Positions 1 through 10,250 of a DNA stretch of 64,000 nucleotides are shown piece by piece. Made by a program: the position numbers and the translations under genes. The number at the start of each line of letters is the position of its first letter. The first letter of the stretch is position 1. Source of the stretch: Paenibacillus sp. (lineage in GTDB: Bacteria > Bacillota > Bacilli > Paenibacillales > YIM-B00363); NCBI RefSeq assembly GCF_035645195.1, contig NZ_DASQNA010000008.1:1-64000 (forward strand), written 5' to 3'. The notes beneath the pieces are model-generated. The model was not told the origin of the DNA and searched no databases. It saw only the letters and a list, made by a program, of their open reading frames with translations.

Positions 1-459
1 GGTCGCGGCGGACGGCGGGCACGAACGGGGATGCGGCGGTTGGCTGGGAGTGTGGCGTCGGCGGGGAGAGCACAAAATTTGCGCGGTTCGGGAGGAAGAG
101 CACCAAAAGCGAGCGGTCGCGGCGGACGGCGGGCACGAACGGGGATGCGGCGGTTGGCTGGGAGTGTGGCGGTCGGCGGCGACAGCACGAAATTTGTCCG
201 GTTTGCTGGAAAGAGCACAAAAAACGTGCGGTCGCGGCGGACGGCGGGCATGAACGGGGATGCGGAGGCTGGCTGGGAGGATGGCGGTCGGCGGCGACAG
301 CACAAAATTTGCGCGGTTCGCGGGGAAGAGCACAAAAAGCATGCGGTCGCGGCGGACGGCAGGCACGTACGGGGATGCGGCGGTTGGCTGGGAGGATGGC
401 GGTCGGCGGTGAGAGCACAAAATTTGCGCGGTTCGCGGGAAAGAGCACAAATAGCGTGC
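1..459. repeat. Tandem array of about 115-bp repeats (four units, left edge open)
   Basis: Four head-to-tail units begin at about 1, 115, 230 and 345, each opening with GGTCGCGGCGGACGGC or a close variant. Each unit carries two related half-motifs, GAGCACAAAATTTGCGCGG and GAGCACAAAAAGCGTGCGG, about 36 bp apart. The array starts before the window edge, and the last unit decays after about 459. Reading frames inside it follow the repeat and differ by frame, so they look non-coding. The same family recurs at about 26590-26806. Confidence 0.85.
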
Positions 460-549
460 GGTTGTACGAGCGAAAGGCGGAGCGCAAGCAACTTCGCGGA
501 CCGAAGCGCGTTGAAAGAACGCCCGCCGCTCGACACCGTCCGACCGGAA

Positions 550-579
550 TTGACTTCCCCCGGGGAGAGGCGCTATAAT
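550..579 (+). promoter_or_regulatory. SigA-type promoter of the T-box/alaS transcript
   Basis: TTGACT at 550-555 and a perfect TATAAT at 574-579 are separated by 18 bp. The predicted transcript would start near 587, just upstream of the T-box stem I region. Confidence 0.75.
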
Positions 580-589
580 TTATCCATTA

Positions 590-900
590 TCCGCTAATAC
601 GCGCAACACGACGATGAAATCGAGTACGCCGCCTCACCGCGGAGCAGAGAATAGGCTTCGGGCGCCTGCATCAACTTGCCGTACGCCCGGCTGCGAGAGC
701 CTTGCCGAACAGGTGGACGGCCGAAGCTAATTTCGGAGTGCGAACGAACTTCGCCGGCTGAGAGCCGTTATCCTCTCGATCGAGGGTTTCCCGACCGACC
801 GCAGTCCATGACGCGCAACGTCCGCCGGGATAAACCAGGGTGGTACCGCGATAACGTTACTTATCGTCCCTGACATTTCAGGGGCGATTTTTATTTTTTT
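590..900 (+). promoter_or_regulatory. T-box leader (alanine-responsive) of alaS
   Basis: The diagnostic T-box sequence AGGGTGGTACCGCG is at 837-850, about 80 bases before the alaS start, and an intrinsic terminator follows at once. Upstream, a GAGTA element (622-626) and GGCTGCGAGAGCC (near 690-702) fit stem I landmarks. T-box leaders sense uncharged tRNA and let transcription continue when charging is low; the downstream gene implies tRNA-Ala. I could not fix the specifier codon; GCT at 726-728 is only a candidate. Confidence 0.93.
863..900 (+). terminator. T-box regulated intrinsic terminator
   Basis: An 11-bp stem (863-873 with 878-888, one G-U pair, loop CATT) is followed by a long T-rich tract. 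It would compete with an antiterminator formed by the T-box sequence at 837-850. Confidence 0.9.
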
Positions 901-928
901 ACAATGAACCGGGGGTTGAACCGAACCT

Positions 929-3562
929 ATGAAAGCAAGCGAAATTCGCAGCAAATGGCTGCAATTCTTCGAAAGCAAAGGGCACAAAATCGAGCCGAGC
1001 GCGCCGCTCGTGCCGCACAACGACCCGACGCTGCTGTGGATCAACGCGGGGATGGCGCCGCTTAAGGCCTATTTCGACGGCCGCGTCGTGCCGGAAAACC
1101 CGCGCATCACGAACGCGCAAAAGTGCATCCGCACGAACGACATCGAGAACGTCGGCAAGACGCGCCGCCACCACACGTTCTTCGAAATGCTCGGGAACTT
1201 CTCGATCGGCGACTACTTTAAAGAAGAAACGATTACGTGGGCGTGGGAGTTCCTGACGTCGCCGGAGTGGATCGGCTTCGACAAAGACCGCCTGTCCGTC
1301 ACGATTCATCCGGAGGACGAAGAAGCGTTCCGAATTTGGAACGAAAAAATCGGCATCCCGGCGGAGCGCATCTACAAGCTCGAGGACAACTTCTGGGACA
1401 TCGGCGAAGGTCCGTGCGGCCCGTGTACGGAAATTTTCTACGACCGCGGCGAAAAATACGGCGACCTGTCCGATCCGGAGTGCACGCCGGGCGGCGAGAA
1501 CGAGCGCTTCCTCGAAGTGTGGAACCTCGTGTTCTCGCAGTTCAACCATAACAAGGACGGCTCCTACACGCCGCTGCCGAACAAAAACATCGATACGGGC
1601 GCGGGTCTCGAGCGGTTCGCCTCTATTCTCCAAGACGTCGATTCGAACTTCGACACGGACTTGTTCCGTCCGATCATCGACGCGACGTGCGAGATCGCCG
1701 GCGTGAAGTACGGCGTCGACCACGACACCGACGTCGCGCTGAAGGTGATCGCCGACCACGTCCGCACGGTCGTCTTCTCCGTCGGCGACGGCGTGCTGCC
1801 GGGCAACGAAGGCCGCGGCTACGTCATTCGCCGTTTGCTCCGCCGCGCGGTCCGCTACGGCAAAGCGACGCTCGGCGTCGAGAAACCGTTCATGTACCGG
1901 CTCACGAAGGTCGTCGGCGACGTCATGGGCGTCTACTACAAGGAAGTCGTCGACCGCCGCGAATTTATCGAGCGCGTGATCCGGATGGAGGAAGAGCGGT
2001 TCCACGAAACGCTCACCGAAGGCCTCGCGATTCTGTCGTCGTTCGTCGAGTCGGCGAAGTCCGTCGGCCGCAAAAGCATCGACGGCGCGGAGGCGTTCAA
2101 GCTGTACGACACGTACGGCTTCCCGCTCGACCTGACGGAAGACTTCGCCGCGGAGCAAGGGCTCGCCGTCGACCGCGAAGGCTTCGAGCGCGCGATGGAG
2201 GAGCAGCGCCAGCGCGCCCGCGCCGCGCGCCAGGACAAAGGCAGCATGAAGGTGCAGGGCGGCGCCCTCGCCGACTTTACGGTTAAAAGCGAGTTTGTTG
2301 GATATAATGAACTGGTAACCGCTGCTAAAGTGATCGGCATCGTTCAAGACGACGAGTGGGTCGAAATGGCCGGCGCCGGCGAGAAGGTGCACGTGCTGCT
2401 GGACCGCACGCCGTTCTATGCGGAAAGCGGCGGCCAGGTCAGCGATAAGGGCTCGCTCGCAAGCAAGGACGTTCGCGCCTTAGTCGAAGAAGTGTCGAAA
2501 GCGCCGCACGGCCAGCACGTTCACCTCGTGACGATCGAGAGCGGCGTGCTGCGCAAAGGCGACGAGCTGACCGCTTCGGTCGCGAGCGCGGAGCGGGAGA
2601 GCATCATCAAAAATCATACCGCGACGCATTTGTTGCATAAGGCGCTCAAGGAAGTGCTCGGCGACCACGTCAATCAGGCGGGCTCGCTCGTGGAGCCGGA
2701 CCGCCTGCGCTTCGACTTCTCGCACATCGCCGCAGTCACGCCCGAAGAGCTCGCGATCATCGAGCGCAAGGTGAACGAGCAGATTTGGAAGGGCACGACG
2801 GTCTCCATCGAGCAAAAGCCGATCGACGAAGCGAAAGCGATGGGCGCGATGGCGCTGTTCGGCGAAAAGTACGGCGACATCGTGCGCGTCGTGCAGGTGG
2901 GCGAGTACAGCATCGAGCTGTGCGGCGGCTGCCACGTCGGGAACACGTCCCAAATCGGGATGTTCAAAATCGTCAGCGAGAGCGGCATCGGCTCCGGCGT
3001 CCGCCGCATCGAGGCGGTGACGGGCCGCGGCGCGTATTTGTACGTTGACGAGCAGCTTCAGCTGCTTCGCGACGGCGCCGCGCTCGTGAAGTCGAGCCCG
3101 GCCGAGCTGCCGAAGCGCATCGAGGCGCTGCAAGGCCAGCTGCGCGACGCGCAGCGGGAGATCGACGGGCTCCGCGGCAAAATCGGCGCGCTGGAGGCGG
3201 GCAGCCTCGAGCAGTCGGTGCGTCACGTCGGCGACATTCCGCTCATCGCGGCTGCGGTGAACGGCGCCGATATGGATACGCTGCGCGGCATCGCCGACAC
3301 GATGAAGGCGAAGCTCGGCTCCGTCGTCGTGCTGCTCGGCGCCGCGAACGACGGCAAGGTCAATCTGGTGGCGGCCGTCACCCCCGATTTGGTGAAGCGC
3401 GGCATTTCGGCCGGCGCGATTGTGAAGGAAGCGGCCGCGATCTGCGGCGGCGGCGGCGGCGGTCGTCCCGACATGGCGCAGGCCGGGGGCAAGGACGCGT
3501 CCAAGCTGCCGGAGGCGCTGCAAGCGGCGGAGCGGCTGCTCGCAAAACAATTGCAATCGTGA
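929..3562 (+). CDS. alaS: Alanine--tRNA ligase
   Basis: This cytoplasmic enzyme charges tRNA-Ala with alanine and clears mischarged Ser/Gly-tRNA-Ala. The 877-aa length is normal for the bacterial family. The N-terminus has the class II catalytic domain ([23 protein letters not shown]). The editing domain keeps its zinc motifs HTATH (H563, H567) and CGGCH (C665, H669). The C-terminus has the glycine-rich C-Ala segment ending [13 protein letters not shown]. The ATG at 929 follows GGGGGT at 911-916 and comes directly after the T-box terminator. The T-box indicates induction by alanine starvation. Confidence 0.98.
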   Translation: MKASEIRSKWLQFFESKGHKIEPSAPLVPHNDPTLLWINAGMAPLKAYFDGRVVPENPRITNAQKCIRTNDIENVGKTRRHHTFFEMLGNFSIGDYFKEETITWAWEFLTSPEWIGFDKDRLSVTIHPEDEEAFRIWNEKIGIPAERIYKLEDNFWDIGEGPCGPCTEIFYDRGEKYGDLSDPECTPGGENERFLEVWNLVFSQFNHNKDGSYTPLPNKNIDTGAGLERFASILQDVDSNFDTDLFRPIIDATCEIAGVKYGVDHDTDVALKVIADHVRTVVFSVGDGVLPGNEGRGYVIRRLLRRAVRYGKATLGVEKPFMYRLTKVVGDVMGVYYKEVVDRREFIERVIRMEEERFHETLTEGLAILSSFVESAKSVGRKSIDGAEAFKLYDTYGFPLDLTEDFAAEQGLAVDREGFERAMEEQRQRARAARQDKGSMKVQGGALADFTVKSEFVGYNELVTAAKVIGIVQDDEWVEMAGAGEKVHVLLDRTPFYAESGGQVSDKGSLASKDVRALVEEVSKAPHGQHVHLVTIESGVLRKGDELTASVASAERESIIKNHTATHLLHKALKEVLGDHVNQAGSLVEPDRLRFDFSHIAAVTPEELAIIERKVNEQIWKGTTVSIEQKPIDEAKAMGAMALFGEKYGDIVRVVQVGEYSIELCGGCHVGNTSQIGMFKIVSESGIGSGVRRIEAVTGRGAYLYVDEQLQLLRDGAALVKSSPAELPKRIEALQGQLRDAQREIDGLRGKIGALEAGSLEQSVRHVGDIPLIAAAVNGADMDTLRGIADTMKAKLGSVVVLLGAANDGKVNLVAAVTPDLVKRGISAGAIVKEAAAICGGGGGGRPDMAQAGGKDASKLPEALQAAERLLAKQLQS

Positions 3563-3636
3563 TCCGCGGGAAAAAGGGTTTTAGAGCCGCGTACAGAATA
3601 TAATAAATAATTCCAACTGCAAACGGGGGTGCCGGT

Positions 3637-3897
3637 ATGAATTCCATGGACAAAACGATGAAGTACGAACGCCTGCCCGAATCGCAAGAAGCATCGGTGC
3701 AGGAAGTGCTGCTCACCGTCTATGACGCGCTGCAGGAAAAGGGGTATAACCCCATCAACCAAATCGTAGGGTATTTATTATCCGGCGACCCTGCGTATAT
3801 CCCTCGTCACGATAACGCGCGAAGTCTGATTCGGAAACGGGAACGCGACGAGCTGATCGAAGAGCTCGTGCGGTTTTACGTCGGCCAGCACCGCTGA
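3637..3897 (+). CDS. ireB: IreB family regulatory phosphoprotein (UPF0297)
   Basis: This 86-aa protein belongs to the IreB/YrzL family. In Enterococcus IreB is a substrate of the Ser/Thr kinase IreK and influences cell-wall stress and cephalosporin resistance; its biochemical role in Bacillales is unsettled. The signature runs [20 protein letters not shown] then [13 protein letters not shown]. It lies between alaS and ruvX, the usual Bacillales order. A TATAAT box at 3599-3604 could give a separate start from alaS. The ATG at 3637 follows AACGGGGGTG; an in-frame ATG at 3646 is possible. Confidence 0.93.
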   Translation: MNSMDKTMKYERLPESQEASVQEVLLTVYDALQEKGYNPINQIVGYLLSGDPAYIPRHDNARSLIRKRERDELIEELVRFYVGQHR

Positions 3898-3899
3898 CC

Positions 3900-4313
3900 A
3901 TGCGGCTCATGGGAATCGACTACGGCGACCGCCAAATCGGCGTCGCCGTCAGCGACGAGTTGTTCTTGACGGCGCAGGGCGTGACGACGCTGCGCAATTC
4001 CGGCGACGAGCGGGTGCTGAACGACATCGCCGCGCTCGCGAAGGAATACGGCGTCGCCGAGGTCGTGGTCGGCCTGCCGAAAAACATGAACGGCTCGATC
4101 GGTCCGAGAGGCGAAATCGCGCAAGCGTTCGCCGCTTCGCTCGCCGAAACGCTCCATCTGCCCGTAGTGTTATGGGATGAACGGCTGACGACGATGTCCG
4201 CCCAGCGAACGTTGATCGAAGCCGACGTCAGCCGGAAAAAGCGCAAGGCGGTCATCGACAAGATGGCGGCCGCGCTCATTTTGCAAAATTACATGGATGC
4301 GAAAAAAAGATAA
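3900..4313 (+). CDS. ruvX: RuvX/YqgF family nuclease (putative pre-16S rRNA nuclease, Holliday junction resolvase-like)
   Basis: This 137-aa protein has an RNase H-like fold. The first strand carries the catalytic Asp in MGIDYGDRQIGVAVSD, VVVGLPKNMNGS follows, and the distal acidic motif is DERLTT. Family members process the 5' end of 16S rRNA and have been proposed as Holliday-junction resolvases. The gene starts two bases after the ireB stop, so the two are probably co-transcribed. Length and motifs look intact. Confidence 0.95.
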   Translation: MRLMGIDYGDRQIGVAVSDELFLTAQGVTTLRNSGDERVLNDIAALAKEYGVAEVVVGLPKNMNGSIGPRGEIAQAFAASLAETLHLPVVLWDERLTTMSAQRTLIEADVSRKKRKAVIDKMAAALILQNYMDAKKR

Positions 4314-4325
4314 GAGGTGACTGGA

Positions 4326-4640
4326 ATGGCGGATCATAACCACGAGCAAGGCGAAGCGGAAGCTCTTGAACCGGAAATCATTTATATTCCGGACGAGGAC
4401 GGCAACGAAGAAGAGTTCGAAGTCATTATGAAATTCGAAGTCGACGGTTCCGATCACAAGTATATGATGGTCGTTCCGGTCGAAGGCGGCGAAGAGGACA
4501 CCGACGAGGTGTATGCGTTCCGTTACGAAGAAGACGGCGACGAGCTGAAGCTGTACACGATCGATGACGAGGAAGAATGGAACATGGTCGAAGAAACGTT
4601 CAACACGCTGCTCGAAGAAATGGAAGGCTCTGAGTCGTAG
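4326..4640 (+). CDS. DUF1292 family protein (YrzB-like), copy 1
   Basis: This is a very acidic 104-aa cytoplasmic protein of the DUF1292 family, whose function is unknown. The core pattern is IIYIPDEDGNEEEFEVIMKF, then VYAFRYEE and LYTIDDEEEWNMVEETFN. The ATG at 4326 is preferred because AGGTG at 4315-4319 gives a 6-base spacer. A GTG at 4317 is inside that ribosome site. It belongs to the ireB-ruvX-DUF1292 group and is followed by a diverged paralogue. Confidence 0.9.
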   Translation: MADHNHEQGEAEALEPEIIYIPDEDGNEEEFEVIMKFEVDGSDHKYMMVVPVEGGEEDTDEVYAFRYEEDGDELKLYTIDDEEEWNMVEETFNTLLEEMEGSES

Positions 4641-4650
4641 GAGGCTAAGC

Positions 4651-4968
4651 ATGTCGGAAAATACGGTGCCAGGCGTCGTTCGGACGAACCGCTTGCAGGA
4701 AGCGTACGGAGAAGACATCGTCCTTTCGGAGGACGGCAAAGAAGGCGACAGCGTATTCCGGATCGTCGTCGAGTTCGATTGGAACGGGCGCTCGTACGCG
4801 GTGCTCCGTCCGGCGGACGACAAAGCGGACGACGACGAGCCGTCGGTGTTCCGCGTTACGCCGGCCGGCGACGGGGAATACGAAATCGAAACGATCGAGG
4901 ACGACGAGGAATGGGAGAACGTATCCGAACTCGCGGACGAGTTGACGGTGTCGTTCCCGCAAGAGTAA
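4651..4968 (+). CDS. DUF1292 family protein, diverged copy 2
   Basis: This 105-aa acidic protein has the same DUF1292 layout as its upstream neighbour (VVEFDWNGRSYAVLRP, VFRVTPAGDGEYEIETIEDDEEWENV) but shares little sequence outside the core, so the duplication is old. The ATG at 4651 follows TAGGAGG at 4638-4644. It lies 10 bases after copy 1 and is co-transcribed with it. No enzymatic motif is visible; the function is unknown. Confidence 0.88.
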   Translation: MSENTVPGVVRTNRLQEAYGEDIVLSEDGKEGDSVFRIVVEFDWNGRSYAVLRPADDKADDDEPSVFRVTPAGDGEYEIETIEDDEEWENVSELADELTVSFPQE

Positions 4969-4973
4969 CAAGG

Positions 4974-5000
4974 AAGAGGGCGGCGAAGCCGCTCTTTTTC
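4974..5000 (+). terminator. Weak intrinsic terminator after the DUF1292 pair
   Basis: AGAGGGCGGC and GCCGCTCT form a hairpin with a small bulge around a GAA loop, followed by TTTTTC. It may attenuate rather than stop transcription into mltG. Confidence 0.55.
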
Positions 5001-5023
5001 CTGTTTCAGGGGGCATAGAGACG

Positions 5024-6088
5024 ATGTGGAAATGGATTAAGGGGCTGCTGCTGCTCGTCGTCGTCGCCGTCGGCGCGGCGAGCGCCGCAGGTTATTACGC
5101 GATGGAGCAGCTGAAACCGCCGGCGGCGTCGGAGGAAATCGTCTTCACGATTCCCGCAGGCACGTCTTCCGCGGAAATCGCGAACATTTTGGAAGAGCAC
5201 GGACTGATTCGGAGCGCACTGATCTTCTCGATGTATTTAAAATATAAAAACCTAGGCACCGGCTTCCAAGCGGGAACGTATGCGATGGCGCCGGGCACGA
5301 GCATTCAAGACATTATCGCCCGGCTGAACGCAGGCGATACCGTAAAAGAAGAGACGATCCGCGTTACGATCCCGGAAGGGTTCACGGCCCGGCAGGTCGT
5401 GGGCGCGCTCGTGAAGGCGGGATTTTCGGAGGAAGCGGTGCTCGAGGTCGTGAGCGACCCATACGCGTTCAAGGTCGTCTCGAGCGGCGACGGGGCGATG
5501 CGGGCGGCGGCGATTCCGCCTAGCGATCTGTACCGCTTCCCGCTGGAAGGGTACTTGTTCCCGGAGACGTACGAGTTTCCGAAGGATATTACGGCGTTCG
5601 AGGCGCTTCGCCGCATGGCCGCGGAGCTGGATCGCAAGCTTGCGACGCTGCCCGAGGGATGGGAAGGGCAGCTCGAGGAGAACGGCGTCACGTTCCACGA
5701 AATGATGACGATCGCTTCGCTCGTCGAGCGCGAAGTCGTCGTCGACGCGGAGCGCCCGCTCGTCGCCGGGGTCATTTACAACCGCCTCGCGAAGGACATG
5801 CCCCTCCAGATCGACGCGACGGTGCAGTATTTGTTCGACGAGCAGAAGGAGCGGCTGTTCGAGAAAGATTTGCAAATCGAGAGTCCGTACAATACGTATT
5901 TGAACGCAGGCCTGCCGCCGGGGCCGATCGCAAGTCCTGGTCTCGCTTCCATTCATGCGGCGTTGTACCCGGAGCCGTCGGAGTACTTGTTTTACGTCAC
6001 GAAGAAGGACGGCACGGGAGAACATTATTTCGGCAAGACGTACGAAGAACATTTGCGGAATATCAAGAAAAGCAACGGGAACGGGTAG
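5024..6088 (+). CDS. mltG: Endolytic transglycosylase MltG (YceG-like)
   Basis: This 354-aa membrane-anchored enzyme cleaves nascent glycan strands and helps set peptidoglycan strand length. One N-terminal membrane segment (about residues 5-24) is followed by a LysM-like region (FTIPAGTSSAEIANILEEHGLI) and the YceG catalytic domain. The catalytic Glu is in MTIASLVERE, and YNRL, IDATVQY and the C-terminal YFGKTYEEH block follow. The ATG at 5024 follows CAGGGGG. A hairpin (GGGAACGGG/CCGTTCCC, 6077-6100) covers its stop codon but has no T-tract. Confidence 0.95.
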   Translation: MWKWIKGLLLLVVVAVGAASAAGYYAMEQLKPPAASEEIVFTIPAGTSSAEIANILEEHGLIRSALIFSMYLKYKNLGTGFQAGTYAMAPGTSIQDIIARLNAGDTVKEETIRVTIPEGFTARQVVGALVKAGFSEEAVLEVVSDPYAFKVVSSGDGAMRAAAIPPSDLYRFPLEGYLFPETYEFPKDITAFEALRRMAAELDRKLATLPEGWEGQLEENGVTFHEMMTIASLVEREVVVDAERPLVAGVIYNRLAKDMPLQIDATVQYLFDEQKERLFEKDLQIESPYNTYLNAGLPPGPIASPGLASIHAALYPEPSEYLFYVTKKDGTGEHYFGKTYEEHLRNIKKSNGNG

Positions 6089-6228
6089 ATCTCCGTTCCC
6101 AAAGCAGAAGTACCAAAAATTACGTGTAGGTGGAAGGGTTTTCAGAGCGGATGTCGAATATAGTCGAGGAGTAGCTAGTACCACGGCACGAGGGAGCACC
6201 TTCGGCGCATTTCGAAAGGATGAAGCTC

Positions 6229-8340
6229 ATGACACGGAGGACTTTTTCCCTACGCGATTTGTTCGCTAAGAAAGCCGCAAACAGCGAAGCGGCAAAACCG
6301 ACGCAGCCCCGCTTGACGATCCGGGTGAACCCGGCGCGTTCGATCGGGTTGAGGCTGTTTATTTATTTCTTCGCAGTGATTTTTATCTCCGTATCGAGCG
6401 TAGGTTTTATGTCCTATGACCGATCTCGCGAACTGATCGAGACGCAAGTCGCGGAATCGAAACGGCTTACGGCGGTTCAAGCGGCGGAGAAGCTGCAGCT
6501 GGTGCTCCAGCAATTCGAGGACACGTCGCTGGAAATGATGCTCATTCCGGAAATCGGAGAGCTGACGTTCCAGTACCGGACGAACCCGGACGATATGATG
6601 GCGGTTTTGGAATTGCGCCGAGAGATGGAGACTCGGCTCAATACGTATTTGTTTTCCGACCAATCGCTGTTGTCGCTGCATTTGATTTCGCTGGGGGACG
6701 ACTTGCCGATGATCACGCTCGGGACGAGCACCGCGACGGATGACGTGAAAAATGCGGCTTGGTTCCAAGAGGCGTTGAAAAGCGACGGCAAAGGCATTTG
6801 GATCGGTTCGTCCGCGAAAGGACCATCCGGCCTCGCCTCGGCGCCGGCTTTCGGCTACGCCCGCGTCGTGAAAGACCAGGTGACGTTCTCGGCGAATTAC
6901 GTAATGCTGATGGAGATCCGGGAAGAACGGCTGCAGGTCGTGATGAAGGATGCGCTCGGCGAGAACAGCCGGATGTATTTGGTGGATCCGAACGGCCTAA
7001 TCGTTTCGTCCCCGGACAAAACGCAAATCGGCGCCCCGTTCGCATTCGGCGGTCTCGATGGGGAGAACGGCGCGATCCGCACGGAAGTCGAAGGGGAAAC
7101 GATGCTGGTCGCGTACAGCGAGCTGGAAGGCGGCTGGAAATTCGTCGGCGTGCAGCCGTTCGCGCCGCTCGTGGCCGGCACGAAGACGATTTGGAACGTC
7201 ACGGTTCTGATGCTTCTGGTTGGCACGGTCGCCGCCGTCGTCATCGGCTGGATGGTCGCGCTGCGCATCGGTACGCCGCTTCGCCGGATGGCCGGCTTGA
7301 TGAAGCAGGCGGAGGAAGGCGACTTGTCGGTACGGTCGCCGTACGTGAAGCGTCTCGACGAAATCGGGACGTTAGCGAACGGCTTCAACGAAATGATCGC
7401 CAACATCCGTTCGTTGGTGGAAGAGTCGCACCAGTCGGCTCGATACGTCATGGATACGGCGGGCGAGCTCGGAGAGGCCTCCCGCCGGACGGCGACGTCC
7501 GCGAAGGAAATCGCGATCGCGACGGAGCAAATCGCCATCGGCGCGTCCAACGTCGCGGTCGAGGCCGAGAAGGTGACGGACGTCGCGAACGTGATGGGCA
7601 CGCGCATGGCAAGCACGGTGCAGGCGAACGAGCAGATGGCGGCCGCCGCGGCGGACATTCAGAAGGCGAGCCAGCTCGGCGCGGAAACGATGCACGGGCT
7701 GAGCGCGAAGACGGCCGAGACGGAGCAGCTAACGGTGTCTATGGTCCAGAAGGTCGAGGAGCTCCAGAAGAGTACGTCGTCGATACAGGAAATTTTGGTG
7801 CTGCTGAACAACATCACGAAGCAGACGAACATTTTGTCGCTGAACGCCTCGATCGAGGCGGCGCGCGCCGGCGAAGCGGGGCGCGGCTTCATGGTCGTCG
7901 CCGACGAAATTCGCAAGCTCGCGGATCAGTCGAAGCAGTCGATCGAGACGGTCGGCCGCATTACGAACCGCATCCGGGGCGAAATCGACGAGACGGTCGG
8001 CCTCATGGGACGAGCATACCCGCTGTTCCAAGAGCAGATCGCGTCGGTCAAGCATTCCAACGACATTTTCCTTTCGGTGAACGACCGGATGGGCGAATTC
8101 GTGCAGCAGCTCGATTCGGTCATGGGCGCCGTCCGGGAGCTGGAGCGGACGCAGCAGACGCTGGCGGACGCGATGGCGAGCGTCAGCGCGGTCGCGCAGC
8201 AGTCGTCGGCGACGACGGAGGAGGTCGCGAGCCTCAGCACCGACCAGCTGCAAGTCGGCGATTCGCTCGTCGGGCTCGCCGGCCGTCTCGAAGACGTTTC
8301 GGTTCGTCTCCGGGATACGCTCAATAAATTTCGTCTATAA
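6229..8340 (+). CDS. Methyl-accepting chemotaxis protein (dCache-like sensor, HAMP, signalling domain)
   Basis: This transmembrane chemoreceptor of about 703 aa would signal to CheA/CheW. TM1 is near residues 38-60 ([20 protein letters not shown]), a large extracellular Cache-type sensor spans about 60-315, and TM2 includes [23 protein letters not shown] domain follows, then a long coiled-coil signalling domain with the conserved tip [16 protein letters not shown]. The ligand cannot be read from sequence. ATG 6229 is chosen because AAAGGA at 6215-6220 lies 8 bases upstream; the in-frame ATG at 6220 overlaps that ribosome site. No other che genes are nearby. Confidence 0.93.
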   Translation: MTRRTFSLRDLFAKKAANSEAAKPTQPRLTIRVNPARSIGLRLFIYFFAVIFISVSSVGFMSYDRSRELIETQVAESKRLTAVQAAEKLQLVLQQFEDTSLEMMLIPEIGELTFQYRTNPDDMMAVLELRREMETRLNTYLFSDQSLLSLHLISLGDDLPMITLGTSTATDDVKNAAWFQEALKSDGKGIWIGSSAKGPSGLASAPAFGYARVVKDQVTFSANYVMLMEIREERLQVVMKDALGENSRMYLVDPNGLIVSSPDKTQIGAPFAFGGLDGENGAIRTEVEGETMLVAYSELEGGWKFVGVQPFAPLVAGTKTIWNVTVLMLLVGTVAAVVIGWMVALRIGTPLRRMAGLMKQAEEGDLSVRSPYVKRLDEIGTLANGFNEMIANIRSLVEESHQSARYVMDTAGELGEASRRTATSAKEIAIATEQIAIGASNVAVEAEKVTDVANVMGTRMASTVQANEQMAAAAADIQKASQLGAETMHGLSAKTAETEQLTVSMVQKVEELQKSTSSIQEILVLLNNITKQTNILSLNASIEAARAGEAGRGFMVVADEIRKLADQSKQSIETVGRITNRIRGEIDETVGLMGRAYPLFQEQIASVKHSNDIFLSVNDRMGEFVQQLDSVMGAVRELERTQQTLADAMASVSAVAQQSSATTEEVASLSTDQLQVGDSLVGLAGRLEDVSVRLRDTLNKFRL

Positions 8341-8365
8341 TTGAATCGCATACTGTGTCTTATCG

Positions 8366-8396
8366 CGCCGCCCTGCCTTTCCGCAGGGCGGCGTTT
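8366..8396 (+). terminator. Hairpin terminator after the chemoreceptor gene
   Basis: CGCCGCCCTGC at 8366-8376 pairs perfectly with GCAGGGCGGCG at 8383-8393, followed by a short T stretch. Confidence 0.7.
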
Positions 8397-8467
8397 GCGT
8401 GTCCGCCGGGAAGCTCATACTGAGGATATCCAAGGATGGTTCGGGATGGAATCAGGGGGGAAGCTAG

Positions 8468-10249
8468 ATGCGTCGACATCGGATATTCCATGTGCTGCTC
8501 GCGTTCGCCGCGGCGTTCGCGCTGCTTGCCGGGCGGCTGCTGTGGCTGCAGCGGGGGCCGCTCGGGGCGGGCGCCGCCGCGGAGGCGGCGGCGATGTCGG
8601 TCCGTCAGCGCGCGCAGGGCGTGACGCTCGACGCGGGCCGCGGCCATATCGTCGACCGGCGCGGCGTCCCGTTCACGGGCGCCGTCGTCGAAGGGCTGCT
8701 GCTGTTCCCGGGCGGCGCGGATCGGACGCCCGCGACCGAGCGCGAGCAGCTGGCGGCGGCGCTCGGCGTGCCCGCGGCGCGCCTGCTCGACGAGTGGCGC
8801 CGCGTGCGCGCGCCGTCGTGGTGGACGCCGGACGGCCCGGCGGCGAACCGGCCGGCGCCGCTGACGGCGGCGCAGCGGGAAGCGATCCGGCGCCTGCGGC
8901 TCGTCGGGGCGGGGGTCGCCTCGAGCGTGCAGCGGTATCCCGGGCGGCGGCTCGCGGCGCATGCGGTCGGCTTCGTCGCCGAGCAGCCGGACCGGCTCGC
9001 GGCGACGTATGGCGACCGGCTGCAGGCGGGGCGGCTGAGCCTCGCCACGCCGATCGGCGCCGCGGGGCTCGAGCTCGCCTTCGATCGGCTGCTGCAGGCG
9101 CAGGAGGCGACCCGCATCGTCGCGTACGCGGACGGCGCCGGGCATCCGCTGGACGGGCTCGGCGTCCGCACGACGGGGGAGCGCAGCCCGTATTATCCGC
9201 TGCGGCTCGTGACGACGCTGGATGCCGAAGCGCAGCAGGCGGCGGAGGAGGCTGCGGACGCGGCGGGGCTGCGGGAGGGCGCCGTCGTCGTGCTGGACGC
9301 GGCGACGGCGGACATCGTGGCGATGGTGAGCCGCCCCGCGTTCCCGGACGCGCTCGGTCCGCGGGCGGGCGACGCCTGGGCGAACCGAGCGATCCGCGCA
9401 TTCCCGCCCGGCTCCGTCATGAAGTCGTTCGTCGCGGCCGTCGCGCTCGAGGAGGGCGCCGCGCATCCCGGGGAGACGTTCGACTGCGACGGCACGTACG
9501 GCAAGTACGGGCTGACGTGCTGGAAGAAGGGCGGGCACGGCCGGCTGACGCTGGAAGAGGCGCTGGCCGAATCGTGCAACGTCGCGTTCGCCGAAATCGG
9601 CGAGCGGCTCGACGGCGCCACGCTGGAGCGGTACGCGGAGGCGCTCGGCTTGGTCGGCCCCGTCGGCTGGCAAGGGGCGTCGAGCGTCGACGGCGCTCCG
9701 CTGCGGCAGCTGCCGGAGGAACAGCCGGGGCGGCTGTTCGCCGGAGCGCCTCGGGCGGCGGACGGCGGCGTCCTCGCGCAGACGGCGATCGGCCAGCGCG
9801 ATGCGCGCTGGACGCCGCTGTCGGCGGCGAACTGGATGGTGACGCTGCTGCACGGCGGCGCCGCCGCCTCGCCGCGCGCCGCGTCGGAGCTGCAGTTCGC
9901 CGACGGCACCGCCGCGGACCGCTACGCGCTGAAGCGGCTCGCGGATCCGTCGGCGCCGCTGTCCGGCGCCACGGTCCGCGCGCTGCGCGGCATGCTGGAA
10001 GGCGTCGTCGCGGACGGCACGGGAGCGGCGCTGCGCAAGTCGGCATGGCCGCTCGCCGGCAAGTCGGGCACCGCGGAGGCGGCCGCCGAGGGCCGCGCCG
10101 TCGTGCACCAATGGTTCGTCGGCTACGGCCCCGCGAACGCCCCGCGCTACGCGGTCGCCGTGCTCGCGGCGAACCGTCCCCCCGAATCGCCGAATCAAGC
10201 GACGGCGCTGTTCGGCGCGGTCATGGACGCCTTGGCCGCCCTCCCCTAG
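8468..10249 (+). CDS. Class B penicillin-binding protein (peptidoglycan DD-transpeptidase)
   Basis: This 593-aa single-pass membrane enzyme is predicted to cross-link peptidoglycan. An N-terminal anchor (about residues 7-24) precedes a short dimerization region and a transpeptidase domain. The three penicillin-binding motifs are present: S316-V-M-K319, S369-C-N371 and K532-S-G. It resembles the PbpA/SpoVD/PBP2 group but lacks C-terminal PASTA domains. The coding region is extremely GC-rich, so a long frame on the same strand runs through it into the deacetylase gene downstream; only this frame shows family motifs. The ATG at 8468 follows GGGGGGAAG. Vegetative versus sporulation use cannot be decided. 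Confidence 0.92.
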   Translation: MRRHRIFHVLLAFAAAFALLAGRLLWLQRGPLGAGAAAEAAAMSVRQRAQGVTLDAGRGHIVDRRGVPFTGAVVEGLLLFPGGADRTPATEREQLAAALGVPAARLLDEWRRVRAPSWWTPDGPAANRPAPLTAAQREAIRRLRLVGAGVASSVQRYPGRRLAAHAVGFVAEQPDRLAATYGDRLQAGRLSLATPIGAAGLELAFDRLLQAQEATRIVAYADGAGHPLDGLGVRTTGERSPYYPLRLVTTLDAEAQQAAEEAADAAGLREGAVVVLDAATADIVAMVSRPAFPDALGPRAGDAWANRAIRAFPPGSVMKSFVAAVALEEGAAHPGETFDCDGTYGKYGLTCWKKGGHGRLTLEEALAESCNVAFAEIGERLDGATLERYAEALGLVGPVGWQGASSVDGAPLRQLPEEQPGRLFAGAPRAADGGVLAQTAIGQRDARWTPLSAANWMVTLLHGGAAASPRAASELQFADGTAADRYALKRLADPSAPLSGATVRALRGMLEGVVADGTGAALRKSAWPLAGKSGTAEAAAEGRAVVHQWFVGYGPANAPRYAVAVLAANRPPESPNQATALFGAVMDALAALP

Positions 10250-10250
10250 T

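Noticed and set aside
1-459. CRISPR array
   Set aside because: Units are contiguous 115-bp repeats without short identical repeats separated by unique spacers, and there are no cas genes.
31-597. A 188-codon frame across the 115-bp repeats
   Set aside because: The peptide merely repeats with the DNA unit, other frames are equally open, and the sequence is Arg/Gly-rich without domain features.
899-2392. A 497-codon minus-strand frame inside alaS
   Set aside because: It is antisense to a strongly conserved housekeeping gene, with composition typical of a shadow frame.
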